64,000 bases of DNA from Rhodococcus zopfii NBRC 100606 = JCM 9919 (GTDB taxonomy: Bacteria > Actinomycetota > Actinomycetes > Mycobacteriales > Mycobacteriaceae), in NCBI RefSeq assembly GCF_001895025.1, contig NZ_BCXI01000016.1, positions 117,623 through 181,622 of the forward strand, given 5' to 3'. The notes under the pieces were generated by a model. That model was not told the DNA's origin. It searched no databases and saw nothing but the letters and a program-made list of their open reading frames with translations. Both the position numbers and the translations under genes were made by a program. Shown one piece after another: positions 45,329-55,231 of the stretch. Each line of letters starts with the position of its first letter. Position 1 is the stretch's first letter.

Positions 45329-46333
45329 ATGTCTGTGCCTGTTCCACTCGAAGTCGGTATCACACGGTCGGCGGGGACCGCGGCGGCAGGGAAGCGGGTG
45401 CTGCTCGCCGAGCCCCGCGGATACTGCGCCGGAGTCGACCGCGCGGTCGAGACCGTGGAGAAGGCCCTCGAGAAGCACGGAGCGCCGATCTACGTGCGCA
45501 AGGAGATCGTCCACAACCGGCACGTGGTGGACACGCTCGCCGAGCGCGGGGTCGTGTTCGTCGACGAAACGGACGAGGTGCCCGCCGGATCGGTGCTGGT
45601 CTTCTCCGCGCACGGGGTGTCCCCGGCGGTCCACGCGGCGGCCGCCGCCCGCGACCTGCACACCATCGACGCGACCTGCCCGCTCGTGACCAAGGTTCAT
45701 CAGGAAGCGAAGCGCTTCGCCCGCGACGACTACGACATTCTGCTCATCGGGCACGAAGGCCACGAGGAGGTCGAAGGTACCGCCGGCGAGGCCCCGGACC
45801 ACGTGCAACTGGTCGACGGCCCCGGCGCCGTCGACGCCATCCGGGTCCGCGACGAGGCGAAGGTGATCTGGCTGTCGCAGACCACGCTGAGCGTCGACGA
45901 GACCATGGAGACCGTCAAACGGCTGCGCGAGAAGTTCCCGCTGCTGCAGGACCCGCCGAGCGACGACATCTGCTACGCCACCCAGAACCGGCAGGTCGCG
46001 GTCAAGGCGATGGCGCCCGAGTGCGACCTGGTGATCGTCGTCGGATCACGCAACTCGTCGAACTCGGTGCGACTGGTCGAGGTCGCCCTCGGTGCCGGCG
46101 CGAAGGCCGCGCACCTGGTCGACTACGCGCGTGAGGTCGATCCCGCGTGGCTCGACGGCGTCCAGACCGTCGGCATCACCTCGGGTGCGTCGGTGCCCGA
46201 GATCCTCGTGCGCGGTGTACTCGATCTGCTTTCCGAACACGGCTACCGCGACGTGCAGACCGTCACCACGGCCAACGAGACCCTGGTGTTCGCCCTGCCG
46301 CGCGAGCTGCGCGCAGCCCGGCAAGGCGGCTGA
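45329..46333 (+). CDS. ispH: 4-hydroxy-3-methylbut-2-enyl diphosphate reductase
   Basis: The 334-aa [4Fe-4S] enzyme makes IPP and DMAPP in the last step of the MEP pathway. The three cluster cysteines are Cys33 ([10 protein letters not shown]), Cys117 ([11 protein letters not shown]) and Cys215 ([11 protein letters not shown]). The acid-base region [10 protein letters not shown] and the [15 protein letters not shown] motif are intact. Order (xseA, Rv1109c-like, ispH, DUF6542) matches lytB2/Rv1110. It is divergent from the xseA operon. Confidence 0.97.
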   Translation: MSVPVPLEVGITRSAGTAAAGKRVLLAEPRGYCAGVDRAVETVEKALEKHGAPIYVRKEIVHNRHVVDTLAERGVVFVDETDEVPAGSVLVFSAHGVSPAVHAAAAARDLHTIDATCPLVTKVHQEAKRFARDDYDILLIGHEGHEEVEGTAGEAPDHVQLVDGPGAVDAIRVRDEAKVIWLSQTTLSVDETMETVKRLREKFPLLQDPPSDDICYATQNRQVAVKAMAPECDLVIVVGSRNSSNSVRLVEVALGAGAKAAHLVDYAREVDPAWLDGVQTVGITSGASVPEILVRGVLDLLSEHGYRDVQTVTTANETLVFALPRELRAARQGG

Positions 46334-46341
46334 GCCGCACC

Positions 46342-47277
46342 TCAGTCCTCGTAGCGGTCGCGGTAACGCACCGCGGGCGGCGGATACGCCGGGGTGCTCA
46401 CCTGCGGCCGGGGTGTCGCGCGGAGGGGGGCCTGCCGCTCGGGTTGTACCTCGCGGCGTGTCGGGTCCGGTTCGCGGCGCGACACCGGTTCGGCCCGTCG
46501 AGGGCGACCGTCGTCCACCGGCCGGCGCTGAACGGCCGGGTTGTCGCGGGTGTCGGCGACCTGCCGCACGGACGCCTTCTTCGGGGCGGACGGCTCGCGT
46601 TCCCGACGGGGACGGGCGGGCTTCTGCGGGGCAGGGTCCGGGCTCGGCCGCGAGCGAGCCGGTGCCGTCGCTGCCCGCGGCCGTGCAACGGGTTCGTCGA
46701 CGGTGTCCCGACGGGGAGCGGTCGCGCGTTCGGGGGTCTTCTGACTCGCCGGACGCGACCGCTTGGCGGCAGCGGTCCTCGTTGCCGAGCCCTTCGATGC
46801 CGAGTTCCGGGATCTCGTCGCCGCCGCGGGACGACCCGTCCCGTCCTGCTGGGCCAGATAGATGCGGACACCCCCGATGACCAGTACCGCTGCGGTCGCG
46901 ACGAGCATCGCCGGGAACCGGTTCACCAGCGGATACGCGACATTCAGGGCGAGGTCCCGCAGGCCCGAGCCGCTCGATTCGAACAGCAACTCCTGGGCGA
47001 GTGGAATCGCCGTCACCAGCAGCAGCGGCGGCTGCGCCATCGCGGTGAACACACCGCGATGCTGCACTGCGACGACCGCGGCGATGCACCCGAGCACGTA
47101 GAACACGGAGAAGACCGTCGTCAGCTCGTCACCGCGGAACGCGTCGAGCACAGCGCCGAGCAGCGTCGCCCCGGCGGCGATGACGATGGCACCCCACCAG
47201 GGCACTCCGGGCATGGTCGGAGCCAGCGAGCGCATGTCGAGCGGCACCGCCGAGCGAGCACGTTGGGATGCAGACAC
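46342..47277 (-). CDS. DUF6542 membrane protein with long basic tail
   Basis: The 311-aa protein has four hydrophobic helices in the first 135 residues. A long Arg/Pro/Ala-rich, positively charged, probably disordered cytoplasmic tail follows (about 145-311). The layout and place between ispH and rmuC fit the Rv1111c/DUF6542 family. The GTG at 47277 is supported by a TACTGT box exactly 6 nt upstream; the open frame further upstream lacks similarity. Function unknown. Confidence 0.75.
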   Translation of the reverse strand: MSASQRARSAVPLDMRSLAPTMPGVPWWGAIVIAAGATLLGAVLDAFRGDELTTVFSVFYVLGCIAAVVAVQHRGVFTAMAQPPLLLVTAIPLAQELLFESSGSGLRDLALNVAYPLVNRFPAMLVATAAVLVIGGVRIYLAQQDGTGRPAAATRSRNSASKGSATRTAAAKRSRPASQKTPERATAPRRDTVDEPVARPRAATAPARSRPSPDPAPQKPARPRREREPSAPKKASVRQVADTRDNPAVQRRPVDDGRPRRAEPVSRREPDPTRREVQPERQAPLRATPRPQVSTPAYPPPAVRYRDRYED

Positions 47278-47289
47278 ACATAAACAGTA
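47278..47289 (-). promoter_or_regulatory. -10 box for leaderless DUF6542 gene
   Basis: On the minus strand TACTGT (47289-47284) is followed by 6 nt and then the GTG start. The same TANNNT-N6/7-start layout occurs at ispH and sbcD. Confidence 0.5.
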
Positions 47290-47299
47290 GACGGTCGAA

Positions 47300-48463
47300 T
47301 CAGATTGCTTCGTCGACCGGACCGGCCGAATCCGGCGTTTCGGTGGGTGTGGTGCGTCGCGGCCACGCATCGACCCGGTGCACCTCGGGCACGTCGCCGT
47401 CGAAGATCTCCAGTTCACTGAGCTTGCGGGCGGTCACCCCGACGCGGGTCTCCATCGACGACACCGTCAGGTTGAACGAATCGACCGCCTTGCCGAGCTG
47501 CGCGCCGAGCCGGTCGAGGTGGGTGCCGACGGTGCCGAGCCGCTGATACAGCTCGCGGCCGAGCCGGTGGATCTGCGCGGCGTCCCGCGACAACGCCTCC
47601 TGCCGCCACGTGTGCGCGATGGTCCGCAGCAACGCCACCAGCGTCGTGGGTGTCGCGAGGATCACGTTCCGGCCGAACGCGTACTCCAGCAGACCCCCGT
47701 CCGCGGTGAGCGCAGCATCCAGGAACGGATCGCCCGGCACGAACAGCACCACGAATTCGGGGGTCGGATCGAACGACTCCCAGTACGCCTTCGCGGACAG
47801 CTGATCGATGTGGGTGCGCAGTTGCCGGGCGTGTCGCGCCAGATGCCGATCGCGTTCGGCGATGTCCTCTTCCTGCGCCGCGTCGAGATATGCGGCGAAC
47901 GGGACTTTCGCGTCCACGACGATCTGCTTGCCGCCCGCGAGATACACGAGCAGGTCCGGACGCACTCCCTCGGCGGCGACCTGCGTGTCGAAATCGCAGT
48001 GCCGGACCATCCCGGCGAGTTCGACGACCCGCTCGAGCTGGATCTCACCCCACCGGCCCCGCACCTGCGGTGCCCGCAACGCCGTCACGAGCTGCTGGGT
48101 CTGCTGAGACAGCGACTGCGACGCGCGGTGCATGCCCTCCACCTGCTCGGTCAGCCCCGCATACGCGTGCACCCGGTTTCGCTCGACATGCTCGACCTGA
48201 CGGGCCAGCGCGCCCACCGCGTCCTGCAGCGGTCCCACCAGCCGCGACACCTGCTCGCCGATCGCGCCGGACTGGCGGCGTGCCGCGTCTTCGCTGACCG
48301 CGCCGAGCGACTGCCGCAACTGCGTCTCGTTGTCGCGCAGCGCCGCGAGCTGCGCCTCCGCGCGCGCGGCCCGGTCGCCGGTCCGCGACGCTTGCGCCAG
48401 CCACCCCAGACCGAACCCGAGAACGAGCGCCACGATCAGCCCGAGTGCCGTGAGAGCAGTCAT
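47300..48463 (-). CDS. rmuC: RmuC-family DNA recombination protein
   Basis: The 387-aa protein has an N-terminal membrane anchor (about 3-22), a coiled-coil (about 30-120) and the RmuC nuclease-like core. Core marks are RGRWGEIQLERVVELAGM, KQIVVDAKVPFAAYLDA, ELVVLF-type VVLFVPGDPFLDAAL and LATPTTLVALLRTIAHTW. E. coli RmuC limits recombination at inverted repeats. The ATG at 48463 is chosen because the anchor follows directly; an in-frame ATG at 48493 is possible. It is divergent from sbcD. Confidence 0.9.
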   Translation of the reverse strand: MTALTALGLIVALVLGFGLGWLAQASRTGDRAARAEAQLAALRDNETQLRQSLGAVSEDAARRQSGAIGEQVSRLVGPLQDAVGALARQVEHVERNRVHAYAGLTEQVEGMHRASQSLSQQTQQLVTALRAPQVRGRWGEIQLERVVELAGMVRHCDFDTQVAAEGVRPDLLVYLAGGKQIVVDAKVPFAAYLDAAQEEDIAERDRHLARHARQLRTHIDQLSAKAYWESFDPTPEFVVLFVPGDPFLDAALTADGGLLEYAFGRNVILATPTTLVALLRTIAHTWRQEALSRDAAQIHRLGRELYQRLGTVGTHLDRLGAQLGKAVDSFNLTVSSMETRVGVTARKLSELEIFDGDVPEVHRVDAWPRRTTPTETPDSAGPVDEAI

Positions 48464-48538
48464 GAGGCGGATGATGCCGCACCGGACCGACATCCTGTGG
48501 GCGACTCACCCCGAACCGGACGTGTCGGTGCGGTCCTC

Positions 48539-48544
48539 TACGGT
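48539..48544 (+). promoter_or_regulatory. -10 box for leaderless sbcD
   Basis: TACGGT ends 7 nt before the sbcD ATG, and no ribosome-binding site lies between them. Confidence 0.45.
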
Positions 48545-48551
48545 CGTCGCC

Positions 48552-49739
48552 ATGCGGATCCTGCACACCTCCGACTGGCACATCGGCCGCACCTTCCACG
48601 GTGTGGACCTGCTGGGAGACCAGGCACGCGCACTGACCGCGATCGCCGAGCTGGTCGCGGCGCGCGCCGTCGACGTCGTTGTCGTGCCCGGCGACGTGTA
48701 CGACCGGTCGATTCCCAGCTCGGACGCCGTCGCGGTGTGCAACGCCGGTCTCGAAGCGATCCGCGACGCCGGCGCGATCATCGTCGCGACGTCCGGCAAC
48801 CACGACTCACCGGTGCGGCTCGGCGCCGGCGCGGCGTTCGCCGCCAAGGGTGGTCTGCACCTGATCACGAAGGTGTCCGAGCTGGACCGGCCGGTGATCC
48901 TCGACGACGACCACGGCCCGGTCGCGTTCTACGGCATCCCCTACCTCGAACCGGAGATCACCCGGGCCGAACTGGGCGTGCCGAAGGCCCGCTCGCATCA
49001 GGAGATCCTCGACGCCGCGATGAGCCGGGTTCGCGCCGACGCCGAGGCGCGCGGCGGCCGGACGGTGCTGCTCGCGCACGCGTTCGTCGTCGGGGGAGAG
49101 GCCACCGGATCGGAACGGTCCATCTCGGTCGGCGGTGTCGAAACCGTGTCGGCATCCGCGTTCGACGGCGTGGACTACGTCGCGCTCGGGCACCTGCACT
49201 CTCCGCAGACGGTCGCCGAGCACGTTCGCTATTCGGGGTCGCCGCTGCCGTACTCGTTCGGCGAGCGCAGCCACCGCAAGGCGGTGTGGCTCGTCGACCT
49301 CGGCGAGACCGGCCGGACGTCGGTCGAGCGGGTCGACCTTCCGGTCGTGCGAGGTCTGAGCCAGCTGTCCGGAACACTCGAGGATCTGCTCGCCGATCCC
49401 GCGCACACCGGTGCGGAGGATCATTACGTGGCGGCCGAGCTGTCCGATGCGGTCCGCCCGCTCGATGCGATGCGGCGGCTGCAGAAGCGGTTCCCCCACG
49501 CGGTGCACGTCGTCTGGCAACGCCCCGACCCGATGCCGGGAACCACCTACCGGGAGAAGGTGCACGGACGCAGTGACGTCGAAGTCGCGTGCGCGTTCCT
49601 GTCGGATGTGCGGTCGGAGCCGTCGCGGCGAGAAGCCCGCTGGATCGAACAGGCATTGCGAGAAGCGGACCGGGCCGGCGGCGACCGCGCCCCCGCCGCC
49701 GCCGGCGCCGAGATCGGCGCGGCGGAGGTGCCGGCGTGA
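48552..49739 (+). CDS. sbcD: Exonuclease SbcD (Mre11-like)
   Basis: The 395-aa metallophosphoesterase has the nuclease motifs ILHTSDWHIGR (Asp8, His10), VVVPGDVYDRSIPS, IVATSGNHDSPVRL and YVALGHLHSPQ that hold two manganese ions. With SbcC it cuts hairpins and protein-blocked DNA ends. Its stop overlaps the sbcC start by 4 nt. The ATG at 48552 begins the first catalytic strand. Confidence 0.96.
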   Translation: MRILHTSDWHIGRTFHGVDLLGDQARALTAIAELVAARAVDVVVVPGDVYDRSIPSSDAVAVCNAGLEAIRDAGAIIVATSGNHDSPVRLGAGAAFAAKGGLHLITKVSELDRPVILDDDHGPVAFYGIPYLEPEITRAELGVPKARSHQEILDAAMSRVRADAEARGGRTVLLAHAFVVGGEATGSERSISVGGVETVSASAFDGVDYVALGHLHSPQTVAEHVRYSGSPLPYSFGERSHRKAVWLVDLGETGRTSVERVDLPVVRGLSQLSGTLEDLLADPAHTGAEDHYVAAELSDAVRPLDAMRRLQKRFPHAVHVVWQRPDPMPGTTYREKVHGRSDVEVACAFLSDVRSEPSRREARWIEQALREADRAGGDRAPAAAGAEIGAAEVPA

Positions 49740-52711
49740 GGCTGCATGCACTCGAGGTCACGGCGTTCGGGCCGTTCGCCGACACGGTCCGGGTCGACTT
49801 CGACGAACTCGGCGCCGACGGGCTGTTCCTGCTGCACGGCCGCACCGGGGCGGGCAAGACCTCGATCCTCGATGCGGTGGCGTTCGCTCTCTACGGAACC
49901 GTGCCCGGGGCGAGGGCCGAGGGGCGGCGGCTGGTGTCCGATCACGCTGCCGCCGGTGCCGTCCCGCAGGTGATGCTCGAGGCGACGATCGCCGGCCGGC
50001 ATCTGCGCATCCTCCGCAGCCCCGAGTACGAACGTGCGAAGCTGCGCGGTACGGGCACGACCAAGGAGAAGGCGAAGGCGACGCTGATCTGGCTCGACGG
50101 GTCGGGGGAGAACCTCTCGCGGCACGAGGACATCGGTGAGGTCGTCGGCGCGCTGCTCGGCATGAGCGCAGCGCAGTTCTTCCAGGTCGTGCTGTTACCG
50201 CAGGGAGAGTTCGCGAAGTTCCTCCGGGCCGACAGCAAGGAACGCGGCGCGCTGCTCGAGCGGCTGTTCGACACGACGGTCTTCGGCGACGTCGAGAAGT
50301 GGTTCCGCGATCGCGCGGCGGCGGGCGCCAAGAAGCTCGCCGAGCAGCAGAAGAAGGTGGACGTCCTCAGCGCGAAGGTCGACGCGTCGGCCGGGATCGA
50401 GGCCGGCGCCGACGCCGACCCCGTCGGGTGGGCACGCAAGCTGCGGGAGGACGCGGCCGACACCCGGGACAGCACGGTCGCCCGGCTCGGTGCCGCCCGC
50501 GAGGCGGACCACACCGCCCGCGCCGCGCTCGAGGATGCGGTCGCGCTGGCGCGTCGACTGGAGCGCCGAGCCGCCGCGCACGCCGATCTCGCGGAACTCG
50601 ATGCCGCTGCGGACGAGCGGGCTGCGCTCACCGCCGAGCGGGCGGCTGCGTTGCGGGCTGCGCCGGTCGCGGTGACCGGCGCGGAGTCGCGCCGGGCCGC
50701 GGCCGCCGCCGCGTCGGCGCTGCAGGCGGCGGCCGATGCTGCCGCCGCACTGGCCGACGACGAGGCCCGTGTGCTGATCGACGATCTGCCCGAGCAGCCG
50801 CAGGACAGCGACCGCGATCGGATCCGGCCACACGAACAGCGGTGGTCCGCGGAGGTTGTGCGGCTCGATGACCTGCTCGCGCAGCAGCGTCGCGTCGCGA
50901 CCCTCGACGACGAGCGGTCGCGGCTGGACGAGCGTCGCCGCACGCTCGCCGCCGAGCTCGCACAACTCACCGCGCAGCGGGACACGCTGCCCGCGCGCCG
51001 CACCGAGGCCGCCGACGCCGTCCGCGCCGCGGAACAGGCCGCCGCGGGGCTGCCCGGTCTCGCCGCGACACGCGATCGCACAGCCGATGCGGTCGCTGCG
51101 GCGAACGAACTTGCCTCGCGCAGTGTCGAACTCGGAAAGCGAGAGCAGCGCGTCGTGGAGTTGCGCACTGCGCATCTCGATGCCCGCGCCGCGCTGCTCG
51201 ACGTCCGCGAGCGGCGGATCGCCGGTATGGCAGCCGAATTGGCGGCCGAGCTGGTCGACGGGCGGGAGTGTGCGGTCTGCGGATCCACGGACCATCCCGC
51301 GCCGGCGCGGCCCGCGCCGGGCACCGTCACCAAGGCCGACGAGGACGTGGCTCGTGAGGCCGAGCAGCGTGCCGACGCGGCGCTCACCGACGCAACGGCT
51401 GCGGTCGCGGAGACCGCGAATGTCATTGCGGCCCTGCGGCAACGGTGTGGCGACCGCCCGGTCGACGATCTGGCCGCCGAACGCGACGCCGCCGGGGCGG
51501 CGCACGACGCGGCCGCCGCGGAGGCAGGGGAACTCGATCGACGCCGCGCGCAGGTCGCCACGCTCGAACGGCTCGACGCCGACCTGCAGGAGCGGCTGCG
51601 CACCACACAGACCGAGGTCGCGGAGGTTGCGCAGGCCGACGCGGTCGCTGCCGCCGAAGCGGACGAGATCCGGGCGCGCATCCACGCGGCGGTCGGCGAC
51701 GGGGGTTCGCTCGTCGACCGCCGCGCGCAGTTGGCGGCGCTCGCGGCCGCCGCGACCGAGCTGCTCGACAGGAGGATCGCCGCGGCCCGGGCCCGGACCT
51801 TCGCCGGCGAGCGGGCCCGCGACGCCGAGCGGGCCGCCACCGACGCCGGATTCGACGACCTGGAGGCCGCGCTGGCCGCCGTGCGACCCGCGGCGCGGCT
51901 GGGCGAGATCGACGCGCTCGTCCGCACCGCCGAGGAGGCGCGCGCGGTCGCGGCGGCCACCCTCGCCGATCCCGAGATCGCGACGCTCACCGGAGACGAG
52001 GCGGTCGACGTCGCGGCACGACAGGACGCCGCGACCGCCGCCGCCGCCGAGCTGCACGCGGCGCTCGCCGCCGCCTCGGAGGCCGATCGGCGTCTCGCGG
52101 ACATCGACAAGTACACGATGCGGCTCGAGCAGGAAGACGCGAAGCTCGCGCCGCTGCGCGCCGAGCAGAACGAACTGGCCGGGCTGGCGGACGTGATCGC
52201 CGGTGGCGGGCAGAATTCCCGGAAGATGTCGCTGCGGTCCTATGTGCTCGCGGCGCGGCTCGAGGAGGTCGCGGAGGCGGCGTCGGAGCGGTTGCGTCGC
52301 ATGTCGGGCGGACGCTACGAGTTCGTGCACTCGGATGCCGCGGGCAGCCACGGCAGACGCGGTGGGCTGGGCCTCGACATCCACGACGAATACACCGGGA
52401 TGGTGCGGTCGACGAAGACGCTGTCGGGTGGTGAGTCGTTCCAGGCGTCGCTCGCGTTGGCGCTCGGGCTCGCCGACGTCGTCGCCGCCGAATCCGGGGG
52501 ACTCGTTCTCGACACGATGTTCATCGACGAGGGCTTCGGCACGCTCGACGCCGACGCTCTCGACTCGGTGATGGGGGTGCTCGACGAACTGCGCGCCGGT
52601 GGTCGTGTCGTCGGGGTGGTGAGCCACGTGGACGAGATGCGTCAGCGCATCCCGAGCCGGCTGCACGTGGTCCGCGGCCGGGCAGGCTCGACCGTCGAGA
52701 TCGCGAGCTGA
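49736..52711 (+). CDS. sbcC: ATPase SbcC (Rad50-like)
   Basis: The 991-aa SMC-type ATPase has Walker A LHGRTGAGKTSILDAV near the N-terminus and long Ala/Glu/Arg-rich coiled coils. A zinc-hook CAVC (Cys512, Cys515) lies at mid-protein. The C-terminal signature TLSGGESFQASLALAL and Walker B LVLDTMFIDEGFGTLD complete the ATPase. The GTG at 49736 overlaps the sbcD stop by 4 nt (GTGA). The pair keeps hairpin-forming DNA in check, of interest given the many long palindromes in this window. Confidence 0.96.
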   Translation: MRLHALEVTAFGPFADTVRVDFDELGADGLFLLHGRTGAGKTSILDAVAFALYGTVPGARAEGRRLVSDHAAAGAVPQVMLEATIAGRHLRILRSPEYERAKLRGTGTTKEKAKATLIWLDGSGENLSRHEDIGEVVGALLGMSAAQFFQVVLLPQGEFAKFLRADSKERGALLERLFDTTVFGDVEKWFRDRAAAGAKKLAEQQKKVDVLSAKVDASAGIEAGADADPVGWARKLREDAADTRDSTVARLGAAREADHTARAALEDAVALARRLERRAAAHADLAELDAAADERAALTAERAAALRAAPVAVTGAESRRAAAAAASALQAAADAAAALADDEARVLIDDLPEQPQDSDRDRIRPHEQRWSAEVVRLDDLLAQQRRVATLDDERSRLDERRRTLAAELAQLTAQRDTLPARRTEAADAVRAAEQAAAGLPGLAATRDRTADAVAAANELASRSVELGKREQRVVELRTAHLDARAALLDVRERRIAGMAAELAAELVDGRECAVCGSTDHPAPARPAPGTVTKADEDVAREAEQRADAALTDATAAVAETANVIAALRQRCGDRPVDDLAAERDAAGAAHDAAAAEAGELDRRRAQVATLERLDADLQERLRTTQTEVAEVAQADAVAAAEADEIRARIHAAVGDGGSLVDRRAQLAALAAAATELLDRRIAAARARTFAGERARDAERAATDAGFDDLEAALAAVRPAARLGEIDALVRTAEEARAVAAATLADPEIATLTGDEAVDVAARQDAATAAAAELHAALAAASEADRRLADIDKYTMRLEQEDAKLAPLRAEQNELAGLADVIAGGGQNSRKMSLRSYVLAARLEEVAEAASERLRRMSGGRYEFVHSDAAGSHGRRGGLGLDIHDEYTGMVRSTKTLSGGESFQASLALALGLADVVAAESGGLVLDTMFIDEGFGTLDADALDSVMGVLDELRAGGRVVGVVSHVDEMRQRIPSRLHVVRGRAGSTVEIAS

Positions 52712-52726
52712 GCCCGGCCAGGTCGG

Positions 52727-53920
52727 TCAGGTCGGCTCGGGTGCCGAGCCTGCCCCCGGTGCGGGCAGGGCGAGGGATGCGTCCGGCTCGTCCGTCCCGG
52801 CAGCTTTCTCGTTGGCTGCTTCGACGCGTTCGTCGATCTGTTCGCCGACGTAGCGGATCGCCACGGCAGCGACCGCGGCAACCGGCACCGCGAGGAACGC
52901 CCCGACGATGCCGAACAGGGACGACCCGGCCGTCACCGCGAGCAGCACGATGACCGCGTGCAGGTGCATGCTCCGCGACTGCAGCACCGGCTGCAGCACG
53001 TTTCCTTCGAGCTGCTGCACCGCGATGATGATGCCCAGCACGATGATCGCGGTGGTCAGGCCGTTCGCCACGAGCGCGACGAGGACCGCCAGGGCCCCGG
53101 CGACGAACGCGCCGACGATCGGGATGAACCCGCCGATGAATGTGATGATCGCGAGTACCGGCGCGAGCGGAACACCGAGGATGACCAGCCCGAGACCGAT
53201 GAAGAACGCATCGATGAGACTCACCAGCGCCTGGGTTCGGATGAACCCGCCGAGCGTGTCCCACATACGGATCAGCACCGCCTCGAGGTGCCGGCCGGCG
53301 CGGCCGCCGCCGACAGCATGCAGCCACGGCACGAACCGCGGGCCGTCCTTGATGAAGAAGAACGCCAGGACCAGCACCAGACCGAGCGTGACCAGCAGCG
53401 AGCCGGCGGTGCTGACCCCCGAGAACACGCCGCTGGCAATGGTCGCGGCGCTGCCCTGGACCTTCTCCACCACCGCCTGAACAGCCTTCTCGAGCTGCTC
53501 GTCGCGGAGGTTGAACGGCGGTCCCTGAATCCAGTCCTCCACCGTGTGGATGCCCTCGGTGGCCTTGTTGGCCAGCTCCGGGGCCTGCGACACCACCGAC
53601 GGGACGATGCCGGCGATGATGCCGGCGACGATCGCGAAGAACACCAGCAAGGTGATCGAGGCGGCCGCCGCGGGTGGGATACGGCGTTTCATCATGCCGC
53701 GGGTCGGCGGCCACAGGATCGTCGAGACCACGATTGCGAGGGCGACCGGCAGCACGACCACCCACATCTTCTCGATGATCCAGCCGATGACGAGCGCGCC
53801 CGCCGCGATCAGGACGACGCATGCGGAGACCTTGGCGAGCCAGATGCCGCCGGCGCCGATGACCGCACCCCGGTCTACGGGACGAGCGGATGCTTCGGGC
53901 GTGGACTTCGTTTCGCTCAA
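52727..53920 (-). CDS. AI-2E family transporter
   Basis: The 397-aa protein has about eight membrane helices in the AI-2E/PerM order. LVLAFFFIKDGPRFVPWL lies in the middle, TLGGFIRTQALVSLIDAFFI follows, and the conserved VPLAPVLAIITFIGGFIPIV comes after. It is similar in type to Rv1101c. Members have been tied to AI-2 export or ion antiport; neither is established here. It is convergent with sbcC (15-nt gap). Confidence 0.88.
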   Translation of the reverse strand: MSETKSTPEASARPVDRGAVIGAGGIWLAKVSACVVLIAAGALVIGWIIEKMWVVVLPVALAIVVSTILWPPTRGMMKRRIPPAAAASITLLVFFAIVAGIIAGIVPSVVSQAPELANKATEGIHTVEDWIQGPPFNLRDEQLEKAVQAVVEKVQGSAATIASGVFSGVSTAGSLLVTLGLVLVLAFFFIKDGPRFVPWLHAVGGGRAGRHLEAVLIRMWDTLGGFIRTQALVSLIDAFFIGLGLVILGVPLAPVLAIITFIGGFIPIVGAFVAGALAVLVALVANGLTTAIIVLGIIIAVQQLEGNVLQPVLQSRSMHLHAVIVLLAVTAGSSLFGIVGAFLAVPVAAVAAVAIRYVGEQIDERVEAANEKAAGTDEPDASLALPAPGAGSAPEPT

Positions 53921-54106
53921 CGGGGATCCTTCCGACGGCCTGGTTCCGACAATCTAACCGAGCGCACGCCGTGTTTCTTGCTGCACGTGGGCGTCGCGTC
54001 GGACCCGCACGAATCGTCGGCGGGTCTCCGGACCGCGGGTTCAGTGCGTGCCGGAATTCGGCGATTCCTGCCGTTCGGCAGCGGAGCCCGTGGCACTCTC
54101 GGGGGC

Positions 54107-54586
54107 ATGAGCACACGAAGCGTGGGATCCCGGATCCGGAAGTCCGTTCCGGCTGCCGTCGCCGCCGTCGCGGTCGCATGCACGCTGGCCGCGTGCACCT
54201 CCGAGGAGGACACCCCGGCCGGCGAGCAGCTGCAGTCGTCCGTGGGTGCGGTCATGACGAGTGTTCGCGAGCAGGCCGAGGGTGCCGTGTCGTCGGTGCA
54301 GAGCGCCGCGTCGAGCGCCGCCGAGCAGGCCGGCGGTGCGATCGATCAGGCGAAGCTCAGTGCGTTCGTCGGCACATTCCGCACCGCTTACCCGGACCTG
54401 GCCGCCGATCGGGAAACCCAGTCGATCGAGAAGATCGTCACCGACACGTGCCCGATGATCGAGGACCAGGCGCCGCAGGAGGATATCGACGCGACCGTCA
54501 AGGAACTCGCCACCAACGGCTCGGTGGCACCGACCGACGACCAGGCGGCGCGCATCGCGCAGCTCGTGAAGGTCGCCTGCCCGTAA
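54107..54586 (+). CDS. Small secreted lipoprotein, unknown function
   Basis: The 159-aa protein has a lipoprotein signal ending ACTLAAC. A Ser/Ala/Gln-rich helical stretch follows (about 40-80), then a small domain with two Cys (DTCPMIEDQ and the terminal KVACP), which could form a disulfide. The ATG at 54107 starts the signal peptide although the frame is open far upstream. Function unknown. Confidence 0.75.
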   Translation: MSTRSVGSRIRKSVPAAVAAVAVACTLAACTSEEDTPAGEQLQSSVGAVMTSVREQAEGAVSSVQSAASSAAEQAGGAIDQAKLSAFVGTFRTAYPDLAADRETQSIEKIVTDTCPMIEDQAPQEDIDATVKELATNGSVAPTDDQAARIAQLVKVACP

Positions 54587-54601
54587 CGTCTGCCGGCTCG
54601 G

Positions 54602-54607
54602 TACGTT
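54602..54607 (+). promoter_or_regulatory. -10 box for leaderless methyltransferase gene
   Basis: TACGTT ends 7 nt before the ATG at 54615 and no ribosome-binding site lies between. Confidence 0.4.
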
Positions 54608-54614
54608 CGAGTGC

Positions 54615-55211
54615 ATGAGCACCCGATGGCAGGCCGAGCGTAGCGCCGACGATTCCCGCGCCTACATCGAACGGTTCACCGATCTCGAGGCGTCGGGCGC
54701 CGACGTGCACGGCGAAGCCCGCTTCGTCGACGTCGTCCTCGCGCGCGGCAGCCGGGTCCTCGACGCCGGGTGCGGCACCGGCAGGGTGGGGGCCGAACTG
54801 GCCCGGCGCGGTCACCGGGTGACCGCCGTCGATCTCGATCCCGTGCTGGTCGACGAGGCCCGACGCCACCCCGAGCTGACCGTGCACCTCGCGGACCTGG
54901 CGACCCTGAACCTGCCGGGCGAGCCGTTCGACGCGGTCGTCGCCGCCGGCAACGTGATGGTGTTCCTGGAACCGGGCAGCGAACGGGCGGTGCTCGCCAC
55001 GATCGCCGCACACCTGCGGCCCGGCGGGGTGTTCGTCGCCGGGTTCACCACCCGCAGCGCCTACCGCCCGGAGCAGTTCGCCGCGGATCTCGCTGCCGTC
55101 GGGATGCCCCTCGAACAGCGCTTCGCGACGTGGGATCTGCGTCCCTGGCGCGACGACACGGACTGGCTCGTCGCCGTCGCACGTCGTGCGGATGACGGAC
55201 CCGGCGCGTGA
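54615..55211 (+). CDS. Class I SAM-dependent methyltransferase
   Basis: The 198-aa protein has the SAM-binding loop VLDAGCGTGRVGAELARRG, the acidic strand end TAVDLDPVLVDEA and motif FDAVVAAGNVMVFL. The substrate is unknown. It lies directly before ychF, 20 nt between stop and start. Confidence 0.88.
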   Translation: MSTRWQAERSADDSRAYIERFTDLEASGADVHGEARFVDVVLARGSRVLDAGCGTGRVGAELARRGHRVTAVDLDPVLVDEARRHPELTVHLADLATLNLPGEPFDAVVAAGNVMVFLEPGSERAVLATIAAHLRPGGVFVAGFTTRSAYRPEQFAADLAAVGMPLEQRFATWDLRPWRDDTDWLVAVARRADDGPGA

Positions 55212-55216
55212 CCACG

Positions 55217-55222
55217 TAGAAT
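55217..55222 (+). promoter_or_regulatory. -10 box for ychF
   Basis: TAGAAT, a good match to TANNNT, ends 9 nt before the GTG start. The leader would be only a few nucleotides. Confidence 0.45.
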
Positions 55223-55231
55223 GCTGATCCC

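Noticed and set aside
49942..52116. A 724-codon Ser/Ala/Arg-rich minus-strand ORF opposite sbcC
   Set aside because: Its low-complexity composition is the antisense image of the Ala/Glu/Arg coiled coil of SbcC.
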